64,000 nt of DNA from Rusavskia elegans. Lineage: Eukaryota > Ascomycota > Lecanoromycetes > Teloschistales > Teloschistaceae. The notes below the pieces were generated by a model. It worked only from the letters and a program-made list of their open reading frames with translations. It was not told the origin of the DNA and searched no databases. Positions within the stretch are counted from its first letter, which is position 1, and the number at the start of each line of letters is the position of its first letter. The position numbers and the translations under genes were made by a program. This document shows positions 32,206 to 43,704 of the stretch, piece by piece. The stretch is taken from assembly GCA_011316305.1 (NCBI GenBank), contig SAUG01000015.1, positions 372,001-436,000 on the forward strand, written 5' to 3'.

Positions 32206-34794
32206 ATAGAATTTCAATTTATATATTCATTAATAAAAGATAATATAATTTAAAGTAACGATTATCAAATTATTTTTACATTTTTTATATATATACGATT
32301 AATCATTCGGATTTTTAAAATAAACAATTTATTTATTCAAATATTTTACGATATTAATTAATTTAATATAATCATTTTATTCTATTTAACTATTAATTTT
32401 ATATTATATTTTCACTTTTTTTTTTCGAAGATATAAATCATTGTAAATATTTATTAATTTCGCTATAGCTATTATATTATATTGTCAAATATATATCTAT
32501 AATTCTATAAAATCAAAATATTGTTATTAGATTATATAGTAAATTGATACGAAAAATAAAACTAATAGAAAATAGAATGATTTAATAGAATATAAAGTAA
32601 CTTATTTAATACTATTTCCAATATAAAATCTAAAATTTAAATAATTTAAAAGAAATTACTTCTAAATTTATAGATTAATATCGGATTTTAAAATATACAA
32701 ACTTTTGAATTTACTAGTTAATTTATCTAATTAGATTAAAAATTTATAATATCTTTTATATATATTTTTTTTATAAAAGTTTTATCGCTATTAAAATAGC
32801 GAATGACTAAAATACTATTACCGAAATTTATTAATAATAAATAAAAATAGAAAATGGAAATTATTTTAAATAAAAGATTTATATAATTTGAAAAAAGTAA
32901 AGAATTAAAAACCGAATATCTATTTAAATAAACGAATTAATTGAAAAAATATAGTTTCTAGTAACTATTAAAAGATTTTAAAAACATTTAGAAATCTATT
33001 GAAGATAACAATTATAATCATCTTTTAATAAAGAAATATAAGCTAGAATATCATTGAAAAAAAGAAAAGTTTAATAAAAATAAATTATAATTATAAATAA
33101 ATCAATTTGAAATTATATTTTTATAAAAATATATATATATATGGTATAAAAATCAAAAAATAGATAATTATAATTATTTAAATTTATTTTTTAATTATTT
33201 ACTATAATAAAACGCGTTTTTCTAATCTTTTATATAACTATAATATCGAAATTGATCTAGACGTAAAGTAAATTTCTAGTTAAAACTATTTATCTAATTA
33301 CTTCTAAACGACGGGCCAGATAATTCTAATAGCGAAATATTTTATAATATAGCCTAAAATACTATTTATAAAAGCTTTTACATAGAATCTAGAATAGCCA
33401 ACGAAATTAAAATATTTAAAAATAACGGTAAATTTATTTAAAAGGCTAGAATACCGATAGTTTAAACTTTTAAAAATTAAAGTTCGAATATCTCTGGCCT
33501 ATTCGAAGCTAAAGAAAATACGGTGAATAGTAAATAGAATAGAATTATAAACAGTAAATTTTTTTTCTTTTTATTCTTTATAATATAAAATGGAACTATT
33601 CGATATAGTTTATTATTATCGTAATTATTAGAAATATCAAAAAAGAATCTGTTTAAATATATTATCGAATTTTATATAACGGGAAATAATACTATTTTAA
33701 ACGGAAATTCATTGATAGACGATAGGAATATAGTTATTTCGGATAAAAATAAATAAATAGTATTAATTATATAATCTCGGATATAGAATAGAAAATATAT
33801 AATTATATAATTATAAAATATTTTATCTATTCTATTTTTCAAAATATCGGAAATAATATTGGAAAGCGATAAATAGTATTTATATCGCTTTTAAAATTTG
33901 GATATTATAGTTCGAAAAATATTATCTGATTCTATAATAATATATTCGTAATCAACAATTTAATTTAATCGATTATAAATTATAATTAGAAAGTTGAAAT
34001 AAATAATAGCCGTATATAATATAACTATCGATGTTAGATCAACTATTAAAATACTAGTAATATCTATTTCTAGAAATAAAAATCTAGATATCGCTAGCAA
34101 GGCGGAATTTTAATAGCCTAATGAAAATAAAAATAAAAATAGTAAAATTTTTTTAAATTATATAGCGGCGATATAAATCTATTTAGTAGAAAAATAAACG
34201 TAACAAAAGTAATCGAAATTTCAAATTATAAATTTCAGATTATAAAATAATTTATTGGATCTATAAAGCCGGATTTTTATAAATTAAATTTTCGTTAATA
34301 TATTTCAAGACTTTTATCTATTTAGTAATAGTATTTAAAATAGCGGCGAAATATTCTAAAATAGCGGTTTATTAAATTAAATTATTTAATATAATATCGG
34401 AAATTGAAATATAGTTTATAATATTATTAATATCTACTACAAACTTTTTTACTATCTTTCAATTATCTATTTTTAACTTTCGACTAATTTATATAATAAT
34501 TATATATATTTCTAATAGCCGCTATATTATAGTTTCGAAAATTTAAAGTATTTATTATAGTTAGTTTTTAACTAATACATTAGAATAAATTATATATTAT
34601 TATATTTTTATAAATTTTCCCGGTATTTTCTATATTTAATATATATTTTTTCTAATTATTTTTTCGTTTAATATTCGAAGACAAGACGAAAGCGATATAT
34701 ATTATTTTATAATTTATATTAGTATATAAATAACGAAAGTATCGATAAATTAATATTGTATAAATATATAGATATACTTTCTCCTTTAAAATAT

Positions 34795-35745
34795 TTATAT
34801 TTGAAATTATATTGAATTTTTATATATATATATATTATCAACCTTATATACGGCAACGATTGATACATTTATATATAAAGAAATTTTTACAGCCAAAAAT
34901 ATATTCGTCAGATAATATTTACAGCGTAATTAATCATTTTCATTTTGATTATTTTAATTACTTTCATTTTAATTATTTTCTTTTTTATTCGCGATTACGA
35001 ATCCTTTACCATTTTTTTTTCGACGTTACAAACAATTATAAATATCTAATATTTCCGCTATAGCTATCTGCTATATAACGAAATATCTATTTATAGTTTT
35101 TGTTTCGATTATATCTATTATATAATTAATATCTATATATTTTGCTAAATTATTAAAATTTTCTATAATCTATTTAGTTTTAAAAAGATCGCTAGACAGT
35201 ATATAAACTACTACGGCTAGAAGATATACCCGATTAATTAAATTAAAAGAGGATAGAAAAGTCGGATAACGCGTTTTAAAAGTAATAAAAAAGAGATTTT
35301 TATCGTAGTCGATATAGATGACTCTAGCTATAATAAAATAGTTAATATCCGCGAAGATAGATATAGTTATTATAAATAAAAGTACTATTATTGAATTTAG
35401 CTGCGGTATAATTTTATAGAAATATATAAAAGGTTTTATTAAATCGTAGTATTTACGAAAATATAGCTTATATTACTAGTAAAAAAAGAAAAAAAAGAAG
35501 CGATAACTACGAGGTTTATTTATCGAAAAATATTTTATATTAGTAAAATTATCGGTAGAAAAAAATATTATATTATAAAGTAAATTTAAATTAAAGTTTT
35601 TAGAAACTATTATTTACGTCAATTAAAAATTGAATATAAATTCAACTATCGTATATTCGATACTAGTATACTAACGTTTGATTTATTTATCGAACTATTG
35701 GTTTATAGGATAGCAAAATCAAAATAAATTAATTGAATACAAAAA
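34795..35745 (+). mobile_element. Element X, copy 1, ending in inverted terminus T2
   Basis: It starts AAAATTATATTGAATTTTT and shares ordered blocks with 49450-50211: ATACGGCAACGATT, TATTCGCGATTACGAATC and CTAATATTTCCGCTATA. Its 3' end carries the T terminus in reverse orientation (about 35600-35745). An open frame at 34812-35063 is composition-driven and not called a gene. Confidence 0.6.
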
Positions 35746-35883
35746 ATAGATAGAATATAAAATAATAGTAAAAAATATTTATTTAAAAAAATAAAATAAA
35801 GTTTTTTCTAAATAAAATGTTATATTATATTATTGTTAACGCGTCGAAACTATATTATTTTAAATCTATTTATTTATTAACTA

Positions 35884-36417
35884 TAGATCGGCCGTCGGGT
35901 CGAGTTTCGAATCCGAGTTCGTATTTCGGATTCGAACCGAGTCGGTTCCGACTTTTTTAGATATCGAATTAAATCGATTCTAATTTTTTTTAGATATTAA
36001 ACTAATTCGATTCCGGATTAAATTCGGATTTCTAGATTTAATCCGCTAAAACTATTAAAATCTAGTATAAAAGTATAATTCTAGTATAAAAGTTATATCT
36101 ATCTATTAAAAATTAATTTAATAAAAAGAAATATATTGTCTATATATATTATCTATAGATAAAAATAGATAATTTATTATTTATTATACTAATTTCAGTA
36201 TAATACGATAATTATTATAGTATTATAATATATATAAAAGGTTTAATAAATTAAATCGAATTTCTATTAATTTTTATTTTATAATCTAATCCGATTTTTA
36301 GTTCTAATTTTAGAAACTAACCTATACCGTTTAGTAGATTAGGTCGAACCGATTCGCTAAAACTTAGATTAGATTCCCGAAGTACCGACGGGAACCCGTA
36401 CCGAAGTGGCCAGTTTA
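35884..36417 (+). mobile_element. hAT-like TIR element, copy 2 (short, 534 bp)
   Basis: The termini are TAGATCGGCCGTCGG and GGCCAGTTTA. The target duplication ATTAACTA is exact on both sides (35876-35883 and 36418-36425). The interior is alternating CGATTCGG/AATCCG-type sequence with AT-rich filler. Confidence 0.88.
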
Positions 36418-36425
36418 ATTAACTA

Positions 36426-37500
36426 TTATTTTATTTGTATTATTGATATTCGGTCAATCGTCGGTTCCGTAAAAAATTCAATATTAGTACGCTAACGTTG
36501 AATATACGATATAAAATCTGGTTTTCCAATATAATTAATTTAAACTAAAAAATTATATAAAATTAATATAAATCTTTTTCGTAATATATTTGTAATACAA
36601 ATTTATATAGTTTATTTAAAATATAATATAGTAGAGTTTTCGTAATATATATATATTATAGTCGTTTCTTTTTTTTTCTTTTACTAGTATCTATAACTAC
36701 TATAGATTAATTTAATTTATATTATCGATTTTAACGTACGTATTTTACGTATTAGTTTACACTGTAGGCTAATATATATAGAATCTCCACTAATAATAAA
36801 TTACGATTATAATTCTCTAAGTAATTGAAAGAAATAGAATTCGAAATCGTTAAATTCGAACTATTCGATAATATCGACCGAGTTTTCGCTAGTCTATCTA
36901 CTATAACGGATTTTAAATTCCGAAAACCGTTAGTTTTAACTATAATATTAAATCTTCGTATTTTAAATTCGCCGAAACTAGATAATTTTAACGATTATAT
37001 TAAATTTCCAGTAGAAATATTTATTCTACTAGAATCCGAACTAGTAGTCGTCGAATATTTAAATAAATTAACAAACCGTTTAGATTTAGATATAACTATA
37101 GACGAAAGCGAAATAATAGAAGTAAAAGATAGTATTATCGTCTAGTAAATACTTTTAAAAGTTATATTAATAGTATATGATTATATATATTTCGAACTAG
37201 TATAAAAAATTTTTGAAATAAATTTATATATTAAAATATCGCTCGACCTTACGTATATATAGAGTAATATCTATATATAGAAAAGAAATTGTAATTAAAT
37301 GGAGGATATATTAGAATAAAAACGAATAATTACGTTGCAAACTTTAGTTAACTGTTTTTGACTGCGAATATTCTTTGCTATATAAATAACAACTGTTGTT
37401 ACCGTATAAAAACGACGGTAATGAAACGTATATATATAATAAATCAGTTATAACCCCGGATAGTAATTTTATAAAAAGATTGATTATCTATAATCTTTAA
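36426..37500 (+). mobile_element. Element Y, copy 1, starting with terminus T3
   Basis: It begins with the T terminus (about 36430-36540) and ends near AACCCCGGATAGTAA. It shares its whole order with 56685-57690 and, reversed, with 46850-47870. Common blocks include ACTAGTATCTATAACTAC, an internal coding-like segment and a TATATAATAA...AACCCCG end. It carries the surviving open frame 36825-37145. Confidence 0.65.
36825..37145 (+). pseudogene. Fossil open frame in element Y (106 codons)
   Basis: This frame is open from the first Met to the stop and has homologous, disrupted counterparts in the two other Y copies (about 57070-57420 plus and 47130-47450 minus). Conserved segments read KFELFDN(I/V)DR, ITDFKF, IKF and ELVVVEYL..L, then EI-x-(E/K)-(V/I)-KDSII. 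The translation contains no Gln, Trp, His, Cys or Gly. That is expected if RIP has erased CAN, TGN and many GGN codons, so the frame probably survived by composition rather than selection. Protein family unknown to me; probably transposon-encoded. Confidence 0.45.
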
Positions 37501-37625
37501 ATATTTACGTTAGATTTTAATTTATTTAGTTTTATTGAATTTTTTTCTAGGAATATTTATAATCGTTAAAAATATAGATATATAAATATAGTATAGTTTA
37601 GATAAAATAATAATAGATACTACGT

Positions 37626-38510
37626 AACTTGGTAGTTTAACGGATCTAGCGTTTTTCGGAATTAGCGGAATTAAGCCGGCGGGTCGAAAATTCGAATTTT
37701 TCGAAAGTTAATCTAATTAGTCTGGCTACTTCGGTACGGATTTCCGTCGGTACTATAAAAACCCGATTCGAATTTTAACGAGTCGATATAAATCGATTTA
37801 TTAAATAGATCGGTTCGGTTTCTAATATTAGAACCGAAAATCGAATCGGATTATAAAAGTAATATCGATAGAAATCTAATAAAAACCCGCTTCTATAATA
37901 AAATATATAATTCTATTTAATCTTTTTTAAAATTACAAAAAAAATTAATATATTTTTCTAGATAATATATTATTCTAATATAAACTATCTACTAAATTAT
38001 TTTTAGACTTTTTAAATTAATATAATTAATTATTATTATTTTATTATATCTTTATCATTTCTATACTATAAATATGTATTTATACTAGATTTAATAATAT
38101 TAGCGACTTAAATCTAGAAATTTAAGTTCGATTCGAAATCGAATCGGATTAAACTATAAAAAAAATCTAATCCGATTCGATTCGAACCCGAAATACGAAT
38201 CTGAATTCGAAATCCGATCCGACGGCCAGTCTAAATCTAATATTTAAATTTTTTCGTTCGATTAAATCGAATTTTATATAGAGTTTTTATATAGAGAAAT
38301 GATATAGTAAATCGTTTCGATTGTATTAATAAAATTAAATAAATTAAAATCTTCTGAACAAAATTTAGTCTAGATTTAAATTTTTCAAAAATTCTAAAAA
38401 ACAATAATTTTCGATTAAATATTCGAATATTAAATAATGACGTAATTTAATCGATTTAGCGCTTCTAATATTAAATCGTAAAAAATTGAAATTAATATTT
38501 TTTTTCGAAT
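37626..38510 (+). mobile_element. tRNA-derived SINE-like copy, split by a hAT-like element
   Basis: The head (37626-37717) contains AACTTGGTAGTTTAACGGAT, GCCGGCGGGTCG and the mutated B box AAAATTCGAATTTTTCG, matching 58655-58775. The body resumes at 38234 after the inserted hAT-like copy 3 and runs CTAATATTTAA...TATATAGAGTTTT...AATTTAATCGATTTAGCGCTTCTAATATTAAATCG. The insertion is bounded by an exact 8-bp duplication. Confidence 0.65.
37718..38233 (-). mobile_element. hAT-like TIR element, copy 3 (short, 516 bp)
   Basis: In plus orientation it starts TAGTCTGGCTACTTCGG and ends GACGGCCAGTCTA, the reverse of copies 1 and 2. The target duplication AATCTAAT is exact (37710-37717 and 38234-38241). 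It sits inside a SINE-like copy. Confidence 0.9.
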
Positions 38511-40080
38511 AATTAAATTATAAATATATATATTGTTTTTATTTTCGATATAATAGATTTTTTTTTAAAATTAATATTTAGTTAAAATTATATCGTTTAT
38601 TTTATTATATTATAATATAGTAGATAATATTTTTAATTAAGATATTCCGTTAATTCTAAAATATTTAGTTCGATCTCTATTATTATTATTATTTTAACTG
38701 AAATAATATATATATAATCAAAACATCATTATATATAAATGAAAATTCATTATTATAATAGCTAAAAAGTAACTTTATTTTTAATTTTTATAATGTATAT
38801 AGATTACTATATAGTTGTTCGATTTATTTAATAAATATTATAAACAAAATAGATCGATATAATATAATATCGAAACGATATCGTGAAATAGAAAGTATTT
38901 ATAAATATTAAACGCGTTATATCGATTTTAGAAAATGATCAAAATATTTAGAAATAATATTTACCGTCTAGTATTATATTATTGCTAGTATATTAGATTT
39001 TTTTCTTTTTTTACTTTTTTCGTTTTTTTGTTATTAGATTATATTCTAGTCGTTTGAAACTATTAGTTAATTCTATAATATATCTTTCGTCTGATATATT
39101 ATCGTATACTATTTTAAAAATACCACCGTTTTTATAATTACGAATATATAAAAATTAAAATTTTGAATAACGGTAAAATACAATAATTTTATAAATATTT
39201 TGACTTTAATTTAATATAATATATTGATTTACTGATCTCGTATATATTTAATATTTGGATTATAATATAATAATTTTAATTTAATAGAATTATTAGTATA
39301 TATAAATTTTTGATAAAATTATATTAATATTAAAATCTAAATAGAAAATCAAATCGTTCGTTATATTCGTTAACGAAATTTATATAATATATTTATTTTT
39401 ACAATCTATATCAATTGTTATATTATAGTCTATAGTCTTTCTAGTTAATTAAATTTTAGAAACGCTAGCGTATCTTTCATCGATCTACGATTTATTCTAT
39501 TTCGAATTAATTAGAATCTTTTTTCGAAGATTTTTTTTCAACGGCGGAATATTCGGTAAAAAACGGTAGTTTATAAAACGAAATATCGCTAGTAGATATT
39601 AGTTTTAATTCAACAATCGAAATAATAGAATAGATTTTTATAGTATAAAAAGTTTTAATTCGTAAATTAGATATTCGATTTTATAAACTTTTTCAAAAAA
39701 ACTAAATCGATAATATATAGAATTTCAATGTATAAAATCTAGTAACGTTTATTTATAATAAAATTTTAAATAAAATTTATCATTTATTTTAAAAAATCTG
39801 GCCTTATATATATTATTATATCAGATTTTTAAAAAGATAATATTAAAAACAATTACATTTTCTATTTTTATATATTTAATAGACGTTAGTCGTTTTATAC
39901 TTTCCGGCGATAGGTTCGATAAAACGTTAATGATTTTTCAAATTAAAGTTTAATATAAATTTGTTAGAAATTATACAAATAACGAATCTAATAATATTAT
40001 TAAATATAAATTTTATAAATATAATATTTATTGTCTAAATTTTATCCGAATATTCTATAAACTAGAAGCGGAAACTAGAT

Positions 40081-40505
40081 CTCGGAACGGATTAGATCGG
40101 GTCGGATTCTAAAATCTCTGAATCTTTGATTCGATCCAGTCCGATTGGATCAAGTCCGGGTCGGATTATAAACGGGTTAGAATATAAACAGGTTTTCGCG
40201 GGTTTATCTCGTTTAAAAGACGAAATAAATAATTATCGCGCTAGTATAGGCGTTAAATTAGCGTTTATATACTCTTCTGGTATTTTAGTATATAAAAAAG
40301 CAAAAATTTATATATATACTAATTCAGCGCCTTTATTTAAATTTCTATAATTAATTTTAAAAACTATTATTTTAGTAAATCACGTCCTAAATCTAACCCG
40401 AATCGAAATAGATTAGGTCGATATCTGTCTAATCCGACCCGGACCCGATCTAAACCCGTTCGGATCGGTTTCGGGACGGGAATTTCTATATCTCGTTCCC
40501 GAAAA
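40081..40505 (+). mobile_element. Family B TIR-like element, copy 1
   Basis: It starts CTCGGAACGG and ends near CTCGTTCCCGAA, an inverted pair. The interior has the block AAACGGGTTAGAATATAAAC followed by a short frame (40126-40350) whose segment around EYKQVFAGLSRLKDE and YRASIG is recognisable in the other B copies. It ends with ACCCGATCTAAACCCGTTCGGATCGG-type sequence. Autonomous partner unknown. Confidence 0.6.
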
Positions 40506-41290
40506 GCAACGGAAACTAATTTCATTGATTTAATTAATTCGATCGATTATCTATCGGATTAAAAATTATATATATAAAATATTAGAATTATTGTTTCAAG
40601 AATCAAAAAGGTTTAGCGTTATAAAAATGATATAAAACTATAATACCGTTTATTGATATTAGTTTATAGAATAATCTAAATATATTCGAATAAAGCGATG
40701 ATAACTATATTTATTTAATCGATTATAAATTATATAAATTATTTCATTATTAATAGATTATTTTCAGTATTTTTATATATAATTGTTAATATATAATCTG
40801 GTTAACGCGAATACGGAATCTATTAAAATATATAAATTTATATTTTAAAACGAACTAAATTAAAAAAGCTATAAAATCTATATTATTTCGACTATATTAA
40901 TTAATATTAATATAAAGTTTTTATCATAATATATAATCTTTTTATATATATTACGAATAATAATCGACAGCTGGATTTTAATATATATATAATAGTATTT
41001 TTATAAATTTCGGTTGGTAATTTTATCTATAATTTAATTAATAATTTCGTCTATAATATAAACAATATATCGGAATATTAATATCGAATATACGAGATTT
41101 ATTATTTTCAATATTAAAATTTTAATTTTCGTATTTCGTTTATCGTTAGCGTAGCTTTCTTTAATATATTATTTAATTTTATCTATTTAATCGACGAATA
41201 TTATATAATATATAGAAAATATAACATCTATAACGTATTAGAAATTAATTTTTTAATTTTTAATTTCGGCGAATTTATATAATATATAGA

Positions 41291-41658
41291 ACTCGAAACG
41301 GAATATAGAAATTTCTAGTCTAAATTCGATCCGAACAAATTTAAATCGAATTTAGATCGAATTATATAGGTATCGATCTGACCCGAATCGAAACGGATTA
41401 GATTCGGATCGAAATTAATAAAAATAATAGTTATAAAATTAATTCTAGAAGAGCTAATATAGACGCAGATTTAGCGTATATAGATTTTATTAATAATCAG
41501 AATTTTCAAAAGCTAGAAATTTCAATTAGATTAAATTAGCGTATATTCTAGCGCGATATCTAACTAATCTGCTTTTTAAACGAAATAAATCTACGAAAAT
41601 CTATTTATATTCTGACCCGTTTATATCGTAATTCGATCCGATCCAATCTATTTCGAGG
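41291..41658 (-). mobile_element. Family B TIR-like element, copy 2
   Basis: In plus orientation it begins CTCGAAACGGAATATAGAAA and ends CTATTTCGAGG, the reverse of copy 1. It keeps the AGATTTAGCG...AAATCTACGAAAATC interior. No clean target duplication is resolved. Confidence 0.55.
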
Positions 41659-41839
41659 TGTGTAATAATATATATAGAATATCTTCTTTATTTTTAATCC
41701 AAATATAAAGAACTTTTATTTCGGATTATAATGAAATATTTTAATTAAGACTAAATTTATCGACTTTTTAGTATAAATTAATACTATATAACGAAATATA
41801 CTATAATATATAAATCACATTGCTGAATAAATTTGAATT

Positions 41840-41990
41840 AAAATTCCATGGAACCGTTAATTGCGTCAATTGAACTAGGGTACAAGTTCTGCTACCGTGT
41901 ATTTAATGCTGGTATATCAACGTTTGATTTGCTCACCGAATCACTGGTTTACCGAATACTAAAACCAAAACAAAAAAACTAAATATTGTA
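41840..41990 (-). repeat. Terminal repeat T, copy T4 (inverted, lightly mutated)
   Basis: It is the reverse complement of T1 at 32080-32205 over at least 110 bp, including CTGCTACCGTGTATT, GGTATATCAACGTTTGATTTG and a TTACCGAATACTAAAACCAAAACAAA-like end. CpA and TpG are largely retained. Confidence 0.7.
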
Positions 41991-42647
41991 TAAATAAACT
42001 AAATTTAGGTTATCTATTTTAGTTATTTTCAATAGAGTTTAATTTAAAATTGAAAGTTACGTAAAGTAATTAACTAAATATATTTATATATAATTTTAGA
42101 AATTATTTGATAAAATAGAAAATCTTTTTTACTATTTAAATCATTTTAGAAACTTTCAATTTAATAGATTGATCTTTTTATTTAACGTTATGAAATTATT
42201 TATATAAAAATTCTTATTAGTTATATTTTAGTAAATAGAAAATCTTGCTAGAAATCTATTTTAGTATAGTAAATAACTATTTTAAAGACGAGTTACTTTG
42301 ATATATTTAGATTAATACAGAATTTATTTATAAAATCGAAATAATAATAAAAAAAATTATACTTTAATTTCGTTAATTGAAAAAAATATTTAAATTTTTT
42401 AGAATCTCGTTCGAATCTTTTAATAAATAGAGTTTTTCTTTTTTATAGAAGATCGATAAATTCTATATATTCTACGATAGTAGAATAAAATTAACTAGTG
42501 ATTTCGAAGTAGATTTCTAGATTTTATAGATAATTCGAAAAAGTTTTTTTTCTAAATAGCTTTAATTTTATTTTTAAAATAGTTATTTCTATTATATCGA
42601 AGTATTATTTAAATATACGAACTAAAGAATATATTATTTAATTAATT

Positions 42648-43560
42648 TCATTTTGGTTTTAATATTCGATAGATCAATAATTCGATAAATAAATTGAACG
42701 TAAATATACTAGTATCGAATATACGATAGTGTATATAATATTCTAGTTTAATTAACGTATATAACGATTTCTTCAAATTTTAATTTTATTTTGCTTAATA
42801 ATATAACGTATTCTTCTATCGATAAATTAACGTATAATTTTTATAGATAAATATACCTCGCAGTTATCGCTTCTTTTTCTTTTACTAATAATATAAGTCT
42901 AAAACCTTTTACGTATATATATACTCTCGTAACAGCTATACTATAGCTAGACTAGACGGTAGTATTTCCGTAATAATTATATCTATTTTTAAAGACGTCG
43001 ACTATATTATTATAGCTAAACTAATCTTTTTTAATATCGATAAAAATATTTTTTTTTACCGTTTTTAAAATATACTATCTGATTTCTCTATCTTTTTTTA
43101 GTTTAATAAACCGGGTAAAGCTTCTAGCTATAGTAGGCAGCGTACTAACTAGCGACCGTCTTACGGCTAGCGATCTTTTTAAAGTTATATAAGTTATAAA
43201 ATATTTAAATAGTTATACGGAACGTTTAGATACGAGTTATATAATTGATATAACCGAGACCGCGAGACGACAATATAGATAGTAACTTTATAGTATAATA
43301 GATAGATAGAATAGAGATATTAGATATTTATATTTATTTATAACGGCGAAGAAAAAATAGTAAAGGATTTATAATAGCGATCAAAAATAGAAATAGTTAA
43401 AAAGAAATAATTGACTACGTTATAAATTTTATCTAACGAACTATATATCTTTAATTATAAAAACTTCTATGAAAATAAAATTAATAATCGTTACTATATA
43501 TAACGTTAATAAAGTTTATATATATTTATAAAAACTTAATATAATTTCAAATAGAAATGT
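42648..43560 (-). mobile_element. Element X, reversed copy with terminus T5
   Basis: It starts with a forward T terminus (TTTTGGTTTTAATATTCGATAGATC) and ends with ATATAATTTC, the reverse of the X start. The interior around 42840-43170 corresponds to the reversed X body (TTTTACTAATAATATAAG, CTATAGCTAGA). Heavily RIP-mutated. Confidence 0.5.
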
Positions 43561-43704
43561 TTAAGAAAAACTAAAAAATATATTATAAATTATTTAAAAA
43601 AACTTAAAATTAAATCGTTTTCTTCGAAAGAAAACGAGAATTTAATTTAGATATTTGAAATATTGTTTTAAAATATATAATATAATTATTATAATATATA
43701 TATC

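Noticed and set aside
34812..35063. 83-codon frame in element X
   Set aside because: Its Tyr/Phe/Ile-rich composition follows from AT-rich sequence; the second X copy does not preserve it.
40126..40350. Host gene at 40.1 kb
   Set aside because: It lies wholly inside family B copy 1 and recurs, broken, in the other copies, so it belongs to the repeat.
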